From the NCBI GenBank assembly GCA_028023455.1, contig JAQFVV010006208.1:5626963-5690962 (forward strand): a stretch of DNA of 64,000 bases, in the 5' to 3' direction. Below the pieces are notes generated by a model. The model was not told where the DNA came from. It did not search any database and saw nothing but the letters and a program-made list of their open reading frames with translations. This DNA is from Epiperipatus broadwayi. Taxonomy: Eukaryota; Onychophora; Udeonychophora; Euonychophora; Peripatidae. The position numbers and the translations under genes are program-made. Within the stretch, counting starts at the first letter, position 1, and each line of letters opens with the position of its first letter. Shown piece after piece: positions 22,821-32,791 of the stretch.

Positions 22821-22929
22821 TTTTTTTCTTGTTCTCTATTTTTTTTATCATTGATCATTAAAAGACTTAAGTTTATATCAGGATTTATTTATGAGCATCT
22901 CATATTGTTGATAATTTCCCTACATAAAA

Positions 22930-23010
22930 CAGTCAACACTTACACAATCACAATATCAATAACAATCAACAATTTCAAACTGTTACCAAGGCAACCTTTC
23001 AACAAAAGTG
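22930..23010 (+). mobile_element. One end of the CAGTCAACACTT MITE family
   Basis: CAGTCAACACTTACACAATC, then AATAACAATCAACAATTTC and TACCAAGGCAACC, matching the 117-344 element's terminus. No second end was found. Confidence 0.55.
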
Positions 23011-23144
23011 AAATAAGATTATGTATTTCAGCAACTGTATTTATATGCTTTAAATACATACACGCATAGCAATGCTAATTACTATTGCTATTTGAATTTT
23101 ATTGTATATATCTATTATTTATCCATGTTTAGAATCCTTTAAAC

Positions 23145-23542
23145 CAAGGATCCCCAACCTTTTTGCACTTAAGAGCACATTCTATAATACCGGCCAGGTG
23201 GCGGGCACCATTTATTTTTTCAACCAAGTGGCGGGCACCATTTATTTTTTCAATGTAAATTTATAGTTGGATATTGTTAATCATACACATAATGTACAAA
23301 AAAATATTTATTTCAAAAATAAAATTTTAACATATAATTAATGTTTATATTTTTACGTTGTAAAAGTATAGTATGCCCTACAATTTGATTACAATATAAT
23401 ACAATAATTTATAAGAAATTTTAAAAATTAAATTTATTTGTATCAGATAAATAACTTTTTATTGTGCTCGGATAGCGGCGGTCACACATAAAATGGTCTG
23501 CAGGCACCATGATGCCCGCAGGCATAGGGTTGGGGACCCCTG
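23145..23542. mobile_element. hAT MITE, perfect 8-bp target duplication CTTTAAAC
   Basis: Ends CAAGGATCCCCAACC and GGTTGGGGACCCCTG are inverted repeats. Flanked by CTTTAAAC at 23137-23144 and 23543-23550. Internal duplicate GTGGCGGGCACCATTTATTT (near 23209 and 23230). No coding. Similar termini occur in vertebrate and insect hAT families. Confidence 0.9.
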
Positions 23543-23672
23543 CTTTAAACAAACAAACAATAAACTAAAACGAGTTATTTTCCAAAAATGAGAGCTATTC
23601 AAAAGATCAAAATAATCTAAATATTCTTATGATTTTATTTTTTTAAATTAAATCATCAAATAATCTTTAAGC

Positions 23673-23842
23673 GAGTGGCTCTCAACCTTCCTAATGGCGC
23701 GACCCTTTAGTACAGGTCCTTATGTTGTGGTAACCCCCAACCCTCAATTTTGCTATTGTTATGAATCGAAAATGTTGTAGACAATCCCTGAGAAGTTGTT
23801 CAACCCTCAAAGGGGTCGTGACCCACAGGTTGAGAACCATTG
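23673..23842. mobile_element. hAT MITE resembling SPIN, 170 bp
   Basis: Terminal inverted repeats GAGTGGCTCTCAACC and GGTTGAGAACCATTG. Target duplication CTTTAAGC/CTTTAAAC (23665-23672, 23843-23850). Interior words such as CTTCCTAATGGCGCGACCC, AAGGGGTCGTGACCC and GTTGTGGTAACCCCCAACC are those I recall for the SPIN (Space Invaders) family. Confidence 0.85.
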
Positions 23843-23883
23843 CTTTAAACTAAAAATTTAATAGAATGTACAATTTTATGTTA

Positions 23884-24556
23884 TGTATCATCATCATCAA
23901 TCATTATCAGTCCACTGCAGGATGAAGGTCTCTCCAAGTTTAATCCATCTTCTCCGATCTTTAGCTTCTCTTTTCCACAACACCCCTGCACATTTTCTTA
24001 TTTCATCCATCCACCTCACATGTGGTCTCTTTCTGGGTCTTTTACAATCTCTTGGAATCCAGTTTAAAATTTTAATTGTTCATCTATTATCATTTCTTCT
24101 AGCAATATGTCCAGCCCAACTCCATTTCAATCTTTTAATTTTTTCAATAAGGTCAGTAACACCTGTTTGTTGTCTTACCCATACATTGCGTTTTCGATCT
24201 TTTCTTGTTACTCCCAACATACATCTCTCCATACTCCTTTGAGTGGTCTGAAGTCTCTGTATTGCTCTTTTATTAAGTGTCCAAGTCTCAGATCCATAAA
24301 TAAGAACTGGTAAAACACATTTGTTAAAAACCATTCTTTTCAAACACATAGGCATATTTCCTTTTAGTATCAAGTTATTTCTACCAAAAGCACTCCAACC
24401 AAGTTTAATTCTATGATTAATTTCCTCCATTATGTTCCCATCTGTATTAATAATCTGACCTAGGTATTTGTAACTGTTAACTTCTTCTAATTCTTCATAA
24501 TCAATCTTTATTTTCATATTTTGAGCAAATCGATTAAACATTACTTTAGTCTTTTT
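23884..24556 (-). pseudogene. RTE-clade LINE, reverse-transcriptase C-terminal part and 3' end
   Basis: This continues the LINE after its single-base frameshift. The frame begins KVMFNRFAQ and runs through NSYKYLGQIINTDG, the conserved LPVLIYGSETWTLNK, ERCMLGVTRKDRKRN and RLKWSWAGHIARR. After NDNR a TGA replaces the expected Trp codon, and homology continues to WIPRDCKRPRKRP, VRWMDEIRKCAG and KLGETFILQW. This tail is typical of RTE-clade elements. The 3' end is a short (ATG)n microsatellite, seen on the plus strand as ATCATCATCATCAAT near 23888-23902, also usual for this clade. No clear target duplication is visible. Confidence 0.88.
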
Positions 24557-26415
24557 ACATTTATCTTTAGTCCTACTTTTCTACTTTCATCTGCTAACTC
24601 CTGCAACATTTCCTGCAGCTCTGAAGTATTATTTGCAAAAACAACTACATCATCTGCAAAATATAAATGACTTAAATACTCTCCATTTACTTTCATTCCT
24701 TTAGTTTCCCATTTTAATCCACAAAATACTTCTTGCAGCACTGCTGTAAAAAGTTTTGGAGATATGGAGTCACCTTGCCTTACATCTTTCTCAATGTTGA
24801 TTTTTCCAGTATCATTATGTAATCTAATTGTTGCTGTTGCATTTTTATAAATATTCTTTAAAATATGACAATATCCTGGATCTATACTTTGATGATCCAA
24901 TGCTTTAATCACTGAAGAAATGTGTATAGAATCGAATGCCTTTTCATAATCTACAAATCCAAAACATAATGACAACTCATATTCATTTGTCCTTTCTATG
25001 ACTTCTCTCAATACCTGGATATGATCTATTGTACTAAAACCACTTTTAAATCCAGCTTGTTCTCTTGATTGGTGGAAATCCAAAGTTCTCTGTAGACGAG
25101 TTGTAATTATCTTGGTAAAAATTTTATATAAAACTGATAAAAGGCTGATAGGTCTGTAATTTCTAATATCTTCTTTATCACCTTTTTTAAATATTAATAT
25201 TATTACTGCATTCTTCCAATCTTCCGGTACATCTTTATCATTTAGACATTTGGTATATAACTTTGCTAAAATTGTTTCTATTTCTTCACCTCCTTCTTTT
25301 AATATATCAATTATAATTCCATCATTTCCTGGAGCCTTTCCTTTCTTCATACATTTAATTTCATGTCTCACTTCTTCATTTAAAATTCTGGGCAATTCAG
25401 AAGATTTAATAAATATAGGAGATACTTGTTCTTTATTACTATATAATTCTTGATAAAAATCTTCTACCAATTTCATGATGTCATCTCTCTTTTTAGTAAT
25501 AGTTCCATCTTTTTTTCTTATTGCAGATATAAATTTCCTACCAATACCAAAATGTTGTTTAACATTCTTGAGACTTTTATTTTCTTCTACAGCTTTCCTT
25601 GCTATTTCACAGTTATACTTTCTTATATCATTTTCAACTCTTTTCCGTACCATTTTATAAAATTTGAGATATTCAATTCTTTTTAATACATCATTTTTAT
25701 ATATCTTCATATTCCTTCTTTTCTTCATAAATTCTCTAGTCTCAGTAGAAATTTTATTAGTCAATTGCTGCTTTTTTCTACCAGCTATCTTTGTTGCAGT
25801 TTTTAAAAGTGTATCAGTTATTTTCATATTAATTTCATTCAAATCTGAATCATGTTCAAAATCTCCTAACACTTGAAACCTATTTGTAAGTTCTAATTTA
25901 AATTCATTAGAATGTTTCTGAAGATTAGGAATATCAACTGTAAATATTGTTTTTCTCAATAATTTTTGTCTCTCTAGTTTTACATTAACACGTAACTTAC
26001 ACCTTACTAATCGATGATCACTTCCTGTGTTAAATTTATTAAGAACATTACAATCTTGAAATATGTATTTCCTGTTAGTCAAAATATAATCCAATTCTGC
26101 TGTACCTTCATTTGGATGCTTCCATGTCCATTTCCTTTTAACATTTTTCTCAAAAAATGAATTCATAATATAAAGTTTTTCTTTTTCTGCAAACTCCACA
26201 AGTCTATGTCCTCTCTCATTTCTATTACCATAACCAAAATTACCTACAGCAATTTCATCTTTCATTTGTCTACCAATTCTAGCATTAAAGTCTCCCATAA
26301 CAATTTTAAAATGTTGTTTACTCTGATCAAAAGCCTTTTGTACATCCATATAAAAATCTTCTACTACTTCATCACTATGAGAACTTGTTGGGGCATAAAC
26401 CTGAATTATCTGCAT
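24541..26415 (-). CDS. RTE-clade LINE, endonuclease-reverse transcriptase (5'-truncated)
   Basis: Open frame of 624 codons, the longest in the window. The N-terminal part is the C-terminal half of an apurinic-type endonuclease: QVYAPTSSHSDE, then MGDFNARIG, ELDYILTNRK and GSDHRLVRCKL. The reverse transcriptase follows, with RPISLLSVLYKIFTKII, QAGFKSGFSTIDHI, FVDYEKAFDSI, RQGDSISPKLF and the catalytic LYFADDVVVFAN. The frame effectively enters from 26464 (VARLVIQLNSRYQ), so the element lacks the first part of its endonuclease, as usual for LINEs truncated at target-primed integration. After KINVK the frame breaks: one A is missing in an A-run near 24556, shifting to the next frame. Long intact coding suggests a fairly recent insertion. 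Many forward-strand open frames here are antisense shadows. Confidence 0.93.
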   Translation of the reverse strand: MQIIQVYAPTSSHSDEVVEDFYMDVQKAFDQSKQHFKIVMGDFNARIGRQMKDEIAVGNFGYGNRNERGHRLVEFAEKEKLYIMNSFFEKNVKRKWTWKHPNEGTAELDYILTNRKYIFQDCNVLNKFNTGSDHRLVRCKLRVNVKLERQKLLRKTIFTVDIPNLQKHSNEFKLELTNRFQVLGDFEHDSDLNEINMKITDTLLKTATKIAGRKKQQLTNKISTETREFMKKRRNMKIYKNDVLKRIEYLKFYKMVRKRVENDIRKYNCEIARKAVEENKSLKNVKQHFGIGRKFISAIRKKDGTITKKRDDIMKLVEDFYQELYSNKEQVSPIFIKSSELPRILNEEVRHEIKCMKKGKAPGNDGIIIDILKEGGEEIETILAKLYTKCLNDKDVPEDWKNAVIILIFKKGDKEDIRNYRPISLLSVLYKIFTKIITTRLQRTLDFHQSREQAGFKSGFSTIDHIQVLREVIERTNEYELSLCFGFVDYEKAFDSIHISSVIKALDHQSIDPGYCHILKNIYKNATATIRLHNDTGKINIEKDVRQGDSISPKLFTAVLQEVFCGLKWETKGMKVNGEYLSHLYFADDVVVFANNTSELQEMLQELADESRKVGLKINVKRLK

Positions 26416-26464
26416 TTGGTATCTGCTATTAAGTTGTATAACTAATCTTGCAACTCTGTCCGAT

Positions 26465-27207
26465 ACACCAAATTATTTATATACATCCTCATTCAACTAT
26501 GGACATGCTTAGTGCAATATATACATATAGGTCAAATTTACTTGTTGTTTTTAAAAAGATTATTAACCAAGAAAAAAAAAACTTAAATTTATTGCTTCTT
26601 ATTTGATTGAGACAAATCGTATAATATTTGTATTAATCAAACAAAATTAAATGTAATTTCTTAATGACTATTACTTAAAATAGATTGTTAATTAACTAAT
26701 TCATTATTTTGCATTTATTTTTTATAAGGAATTTTGCTTTTTTTTTTTTTTTGGCATTTTAGTAAGAATTGCCTTAAGATGAAGCTGCTTCATGTCTTTA
26801 ATATTCTCACGATATAATTTTTCTTGATTCAATGAAATATTATTTTTTTGTAACTAATGAACATCTCTGTTTTCTCATCCAAGCTGGTGTAATAATTCTC
26901 AAATTTTAGAAATTTTAGACATAATTGTTTTTTATTGTTATTTATTGTAAGAATAAAATGTTAATTGTAATTATAGATTTCAGTGTTTTCTCTTTAAATA
27001 AAGGTAATAAACAAATACGCGTAACATATAGAGCAACGCTTTAATAACGTTAATTAAGCATGATGTTTTTAGCATGCTTTTGACTTTAAAAAGTCATAAA
27101 TAAAGACTTATAAACTTTTATTTTTATATTTCTCACATGGTTGAAAAATCAATACATAGTAATGAAGTGATTTAATTTTTCTAAATAATTTAATCTTTTC
27201 ATAAAAG
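26465..27207. other. AT-rich spacer
   Basis: Nothing recognised between the RTE LINE and the miniature LTR element. Confidence 0.5.
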
Positions 27208-27494
27208 TGTAGTGTTTGTAAAAATGGCAGACATTTTTGTGCACTCCAGAAAAACTAGAATTTATTCGTAAGGCTGTTTTTAGATCGCGCTCTGATAGCT
27301 GAGGAATTTAATTAGTGCATTGACGTGATGGCGATCGACAATTCCTAGAAATATTTGCTGATTACAAATATTTCTAGATAAGAGGCGTTACTCTATTGGT
27401 CAGTGCATTGATTGATTGTTGCAGTTGTCAGAGAGCGATAGGAACACTGGGTAATAACTAGGCAGTGTAATATAGACAGCAGTAGAGAGCAGTC

Positions 27495-27665
27495 ATGCAG
27501 TAGCAAGTTGCAGACCATGCGTTTGGAGAGCATCCGCTTGCAGACCATTCATTGGAGAGCAGTCAGTGCAGACCATTCGTTGGAGAGCATCCGTGGCTGA
27601 GTTTCGTTGCAGACCAATTCATTGGAGAGCTTCGTTGCAGACCAATTCGTTTGGAGAGCTTCGTT
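27495..27665 (+). repeat. Minisatellite inside the first LTR
   Basis: Units like GCAGACCATTCATTGGAGAGC are repeated about six times with drift. Confidence 0.75.
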
Positions 27666-28309
27666 GGAAAAGAACAGCATGGGAATTGTATAACGTTATT
27701 TGCTGACCGCACAGTATGACTTGCCATTATAACCTTGGCACAGTGGTAAGGGCGGATATTTTACAATGGCGCAGTCGCATTCGGAAACCTGGTGAAAATG
27801 GAAATCCCAGTTAGTAGCAAGAGAAAAACAACACCAAGGAATAGCAACAAGGGTTTTTCTGGAGTGGAGGAAGGTGTGTAGTGTTTTGTATAAAATGGCG
27901 GACATGTTTGTGCACTCCAGAAAAAACTAGAATGTATTCGAGAGGTTGTTTTAGATCGCGCACTGATAGCTGTGGAATTTAATTAAGACATTGACATAAT
28001 GGTGATCGACTATTCCAAGAGATATTTGCTGATTGCAAATATTTCTGGATAAGAGACGATACCTTATTGGACGGTGTATTAATTGCTACAGTTGTCAGCA
28101 AGCAATAGAAAACTGGGTAACATCTACGCAGGGCAGGAATTAGAGGACAACTCCAGTAGAGAGCAGTCATGCAGTAGTTGAGTAGCAGTATTGGAGTAGA
28201 CTTCGGTTTAACACCAGCAAAGATATCTCACGTTAGTGCTTGCGGTTAATGACCAGCGCCCAGTGGAAATGTAGTTCACGGGTGTAGCTGAAAGAGACCG
28301 CAGCAGAGA

Positions 28310-28560
28310 AGAGCATTAGTTGCAGAGAAGAGCATTAGTTGCAGAGTAAGGCATTAGTTGCAGAATAGAAACATTTGTTGCAGAGCAGAGCATTAGTTGC
28401 AGAGTAAAAGCATTTGTTGCAGAGCAGAGCATTAGTTGCAGAGTAGAAGCATTTGTTGCAGAGTAGAAACATTCGTTGCAGAGCAGAGCATTAGTTGCAG
28501 AGTAGAAGCATTTGTTGCAGAGCAAGGCATTCGTTGCAAAATAGACCATTCGTTGGAAAA
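28310..28560 (+). repeat. Minisatellite inside the second LTR
   Basis: About thirteen units of 17-20 bp, consensus AGCATTAGTTGCAGAGTA, variants CATTTGTTG and CATTCGTTG. Confidence 0.85.
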
Positions 28561-29517
28561 GAACGGCGTGGGAATTGCGATTACGTAAAGTAGAGAGAGA
28601 GTTGTTGCAGACTGTTCGCTATTCTGATTACTTAATAACATCGTGTCCTAATGTATATAGACGTGCATATGGATACTTCAAAAAGTATTCATTATATACG
28701 AAATAATCTTGATACATTTTCCGATATGATAATGGATGATTTAAAAGTACTGAAAGTTTTCACTATCAATCTTTATGTTGTGGTTAAACTCTTAGTACGA
28801 AATTGCAAATATTTTGCTTTTATGTATTATATATCGTTGAGAATCAGTACATATTACAGATATTCACACAATATATAAATAAACACACAGGATTTTAAAA
28901 TAATTATTCTTTCTCATAAATGAATACGTATTACAGATATTCTTACAATATATAGATAAACATAAATCGACTAGATTTTAAAATAATTTTTTTTCTCCCA
29001 TAAATGAACACACTGCAGAAATGACTGTAATGTTTTGATTTTGAGGATTCTGGAATAGATAGTAATAAGCTACCTGAATTGTTTTCATTCAATTCACATT
29101 TGGTAATTTGAAATAAAGCAAATGTAAAATTTAGTTAGAATAATCTGAATAGAGAATTGTAATGGTTATGATAAAAAATAGTAATACTTATTTAAATTTT
29201 ATTTGTGTTAAATGAAATTAGTGGCAAGTGTTTAAATATTTTGATATTTGTAAGGTTTACAAGAGAACCAAGAGGGCATCCCATATTTATAGACAAGTTG
29301 CTAATGTTATAATTCAGAATTGATGGGATTAGAGTTGACAACATTTGTTTCCATTATGATTTTTTTAAAAATTTACTGGCAGTTGAATAGGGTTAAGGAA
29401 TTAACTGAAAGTACTTCTGCAGATTGAAAAATTATATATAATAGTTGATTACCATTATTTTTATTATTTTTATTGTTATTACAATAGTTTTTAATTAATG
29501 AACATTATATATATATA

Positions 29518-29712
29518 TCAAATCATCTCAAACATTTAAGAAATTTTCTTTTACATTATCTGTCAATAAATGTATTAAAGTCCGCATCTCAAAACAGCTA
29601 GTTCAAAAAATATACCTTTTTTTAAACTAGCTGTTTTGAGATGCGGACTTGAATACATTTATTGACAGATAGTATAGAAGAAAATTTCTTAACATGAGAT
29701 GATTTGATATTT
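29518..29712. mobile_element. Foldback MITE, arms of about 90 bp
   Basis: Left arm AAATCATCTCAAACATTT...AAAACAGCTAGTT; right arm AACTAGCTGTTTTGAGATGC...GAGATGATTTGATAT. Nearly perfect hairpin with a short AT loop. Confidence 0.85.
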
Positions 29713-30540
29713 ACTTCAGGTAGCAGTATGCACTGGAATTATTTTCATATATATACATTTAATTTTCACTTTATTTAATGTTTTAAAATATTTGATAACT
29801 AATGACAGAAATCATAATATTGGTTATTAATAAAAGATTGAAGATTTAATATATTTGGAAAAGAAAATAAGAGATAAGCTAAAAAGGTAAGATGGTTAAT
29901 GAATAGGCATTCACTTAAAGTCAAATGAATTATGAAAGTATAATGGTATATTGTTGAGAATTAAAAAAAAAAACATATTAGAGAGAAAAAATTGATAGAT
30001 GATTTTAAGGAAAGGAGTCGTGATAAATATTTAAGGAATGAAGTGAAAACTAAAAAGACCTGGAGAAAATGGTTTAACCTAATGTGTGATCTCTACCTTT
30101 GTTTATAACACTAATGAAAATGATATTGATAAAAAGCAAAGCAATCAGATGTTTGTCACATGGAAAGATATAAAATATTTATGCCCTAGAAGTGACAAGT
30201 GAGTCACAATCCATAGACTTTTAGCTTACAAGTATGCATTCTAGCACTGCTCTAAACCAACAGGGTAATGGTACTGATTGTATAGTTAAAAGCAAACAAC
30301 ACAAATTTATTGTCAAATCTTGAAGGCTAGTAATTCTAAATCCAATGATTAGTAGGCTAGATATATTAATTAACACTTGAAATACTATTGAAAATTTATG
30401 AAATATCCATCTGTTAATATATGAGAAAGAAGGTATTTATAAACAGAAATTCTACAACCTATAATTTCACTTTTCTTGTACTAATTATAATATTTGACTA
30501 TATATTAAATATGTATCAAGAAATGACATTTTATTTCCAA

Positions 30541-30957
30541 TATTACATGCTGAGCATGGTTGCGGATTATCTCACATATTCATAGCACTCAACTAATCCG
30601 CAGTTCATAATTCAGCCTTTTATAAATTCACATTATTATTCAAATGAAATTTAAATATTCCATTTTTTTTTATAATAGAATGTTTACTTTTTTATTTATT
30701 GAGTGAGGGTCTTTAGCAATTGTGCATGCCTTTTTAAATTTTTGCTTCCTGTCATCTCTCTCCACACAAACCGCTTTTACTTCGGTTGGATCAAACGTTA
30801 AGACCCGTATCGCGCTTGTGTTCAAGAAATATTGAGTTATATTGTGAGGTCTTTATTTCACTTTGCTGTAGAGGTTTTTATACTGGGTGATTTCCACAAC
30901 CTCTCATCTCACCATAATACGTGCAAATTGCAGATTAGTTGAGCATGTAATATATGG
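30541..30957. mobile_element. Possible MITE or LTR remnant
   Basis: TATTACATGCTGAGC at the left and GAGCATGTAATATA at the right form 12-13 bp inverted ends. The inside is richer in GC than its flanks (CCCGTATCGCGCTTGTG). Weak. Confidence 0.35.
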
Positions 30958-31674
30958 ATGGTAATAAAATACCTTTTCTTGTTTATACATTTAATACATG
31001 GTCTTAAATATTATAAGCAAAAAGTGTTATAACAATATTAATATCCTGATTTATTTAATATTTATTTAGTCAAAATAATAAATGACTGTTGTTGGAAAAC
31101 TGTAATCTTATTATTAGACAATAAAGAGCTCCATATATTAACTTTTTTATGATCGTAAATATAATTGAATTGGTTATTGCATGAGCGTGCATAAAAAGTT
31201 TGAATATCAGAACTAAGAATTGGGCCATGATTCATGGATCTAGAGATATGAATCTACATTCTACTACTGCACCGGTCGTCACCTTTTGTTAATGAGGATG
31301 ATGGACTGATAAAAATATGAACGGAAATTTGGGTCAAAGTAAAACTATATGTAAACATATGAAAAATGTATAGAATAAGTTATTTCTTTTCAAGACTTCA
31401 AAAATTATAAGACTGAATATGTATAAAATTTAATGGACAGGGAATACAGATAAGATTTTTTTTTCCATAATGATTATTTAAAACGGTGTTATTTTTCCCT
31501 TCATGCCTAATATATATATATGCGTGTGTGGGGTGTAGTTATGTGAGATTAATCAAGAAGTGATAATGAAAGAAATGTTGAATGTTAAAAGGAAAGAATA
31601 AATTAATAATTTACAACAAAAAAAAGATATATTTACTTGTTGGAAAGTACTATAATTATTTATCATGATAAATA

Positions 31675-31835
31675 TGGGGAATTTGAACTCAGACTTTCAA
31701 GCACCCTCCAACTATCAGCACTATCTCATACCACTGATACACATTACCACACACATGTAGAAAAGATAAATAATTACCAATATATATATTTCGTGCTGAA
31801 CCATGCACTCATCACTTGGTCCAAATCACCATCTC
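31675..31835 (-). mobile_element. Family D element, left half of an inverted pair
   Basis: The minus strand carries a hammerhead (31776-31820) followed by the tRNA-like head ending TCTGAGTTCAAATTCCCC. The core has GTGATGA (C3 to G) but preserves G10.1-C11.1 in helix II (GTGC...GCAC), showing the ancestral pairing. Confidence 0.75.
31776..31820 (-). ncRNA. Hammerhead ribozyme motif, family D (C3 changed)
   Basis: Minus strand ACCAA, GTGATGA, GTGC-bulge-TG-GTT-CAGCAC, GAAA, short helix III, TTGGT. C3 is G, which should abolish cleavage unless compensated. Confidence 0.55.
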
Positions 31836-31885
31836 CGACACATTTGTATAATCAATGCTCAGTTTAACCATATATATATATATAT

Positions 31886-32095
31886 GGGAGATGATAATCT
31901 GGACCAACTGATGAATGCTGGTTCAGCACGAAATGCGTATATTGGTGATTATTTATCTTTTATACGTGTGTGTGATCATGTGTATCAGTGGTATGAGATA
32001 GTGTGGATAGTTGAAGAGTGCTTGGAAGTCTGAGTTCAAATCCCCTATATTTACAATTAAACTCCAGGTATATAAAGAATGCCTGCATTTCAAAT
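31886..32095 (+). mobile_element. Family D element, right half of an inverted pair; best ribozyme copy
   Basis: It begins GGGAGATGATAATCTGG, carries the hammerhead 31903-31946, then a tRNA-like head with A-box-like TATCAGTGGTATGAGA (near 31980) and B-box GAGTTCAAATCCCC (near 32033), and ends with a CCAGG/GCCTG-type hairpin. A TA-run (31871-31885) separates it from the mirror copy. Confidence 0.8.
31903..31946 (+). ncRNA. Hammerhead ribozyme, family D, intact core
   Basis: Helix I ACCAA (31903-31907) pairs with TTGGT (31942-31946). CTGATGA is at 31908-31914. Helix II is TGCTG/CAGCA with loop GTT, closed by an A-C pair that is G-C in the sister copy. GAAA is at 31930-31933. Helix III is two base pairs (AT/AT) around loop GCGT. 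The cleavage site is after A31941 (triplet ATA, allowed by the NUH rule). Family knowledge: minimal helix III hammerheads occur in Penelope-like elements and act best as dimers. Self-cleavage here is inferred. Confidence 0.75.
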
Positions 32096-32480
32096 ATTTA
32101 TCATCATAAAAATATGAAGCTTTTTTTTTTTGTTTTTACTGTATTAATTTTTTAAAAATATTTTTAAGATGCGACTAGTTGATATAAATATATAACAATA
32201 TCTTTTTATTATTAACTAATTTTTCTACTCTCCCCTCTCTCTCCAAAATATATATATATTTTTACTATTTAGTAAAAATTACTTTTATTAAAAAATAATA
32301 TTTTATTCGTTTGTCTTATAATTTTTATTTTTAATATTATATTTTTATTACGTCTATGTAATCCACTGTAAAATGTGATCTAAGGCTTTGACTTTTTCAG
32401 ATATTTTTTATTTTGATTGTTTATTTATTCATTTTATAATCATTTTGGGGAAAAAATATCTTTCATATTTGTAATTACAG

Positions 32481-32601
32481 GAAAGAAGAAATACTTCAGT
32501 CCAATATTTAGCATTCCATTAGAAAATTTTGAAGTTACAGAAGGTGCTACTGTAATGTATCGTACCAAAGTCACTGGTTTTCCTGAACCAGAAATATTAT
32601 G
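32481..32601 (+). CDS. Ig-superfamily muscle-type protein, exon a (first half of Ig domain 1)
   Basis: Internal exon of 121 bp between an acceptor (TTGTAATTACAG) and a donor (ATG^GTTAGT). It enters with two bases of a split codon, has 39 full codons and leaves with TG of a split Trp codon completed by the next exon. The peptide runs from KKKYFSPIF through ENFEVTEGATV to the C-strand Trp of an I-set Ig domain (motif GFPEPEILW), so it covers strands A to C. Known for the family: such domains tile intracellular sarcomeric or cytoskeletal scaffolds (titin, twitchin, obscurin, palladin). Odd: the usual B-strand Cys, expected two residues before the Val of KVTG, is Thr, so the canonical disulphide-type pair is missing. 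The exact orthologue cannot be named. No further exon was recognised upstream. Confidence 0.85.
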
Positions 32602-32616
32602 GTTAGTATAACTGAA

Positions 32617-32690
32617 TTATTATTATTATTATCATCATCATCATCATCATTGATGTCAGTGTTGTTGTTCTTTTTCTTCTTATTATTATT
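32617..32690 (+). repeat. Microsatellite (TTA)n(TCA)n
   Basis: ATTATTATTATTATCATC repeats just downstream of Ig exon a. Confidence 0.85.
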
Positions 32691-32791
32691 ATATAATATT
32701 ATTGTAGTTATTATCGGTTTATAGATACATCAAGGTAAAAAGTAAAATGATAATGAGATCCCAAATTTACATTCTTATACTCCATCCAGAT

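Larger units (their letters stand above)
23884..26464 (-). mobile_element. RTE-type non-LTR retrotransposon, about 2.6 kb
   Basis: Whole insertion: truncated endonuclease, complete reverse transcriptase with one frameshift and one late stop, and an (ATG)n-type tail. Degenerate relatives in the window are at 33785-33870, 56811-57230 and 57915-60030, all on the minus strand. Confidence 0.9.
27208..28640 (+). mobile_element. Miniature LTR retrotransposon (TRIM-like)
   Basis: LTR 27208-27765, then ATGGCGCAGTCGCATTCGG, consistent with a primer-binding site (TGGCGCAGTCG, Ser-tRNA type), a short interior, polypurine GGAGTGGAGGAAGG (27861-27874) and LTR 27877-28640. The interior is only 111 bp with no gag or pol. 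The LTRs differ by about an eighth in the unique part and completely in their minisatellite parts, so the element is old or chimaeric. No matching target duplication (AAAAG versus TCGTG). Confidence 0.8.
28641..31674. other. AT-rich spacer with one foldback MITE and a possible second
   Basis: Apart from 29518-29712 and 30541-30957 nothing was recognised. Confidence 0.4.

Noticed and set aside
23883-24313. Plus-strand open frames of 68-119 codons
   Set aside because: They are antisense to the RTE reverse transcriptase C-terminus.
25250-26445. Plus-strand Ser/Ile/Phe-rich open frames
   Set aside because: Antisense shadows of the 624-codon RTE frame.
28310-28560. Regular 17-20 bp repeats that could suggest a CRISPR array or a repetitive protein (minus frames rich in NALLCN, SATNA)
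   Set aside because: No spacers of constant length; it is a minisatellite in an LTR of an animal genome.
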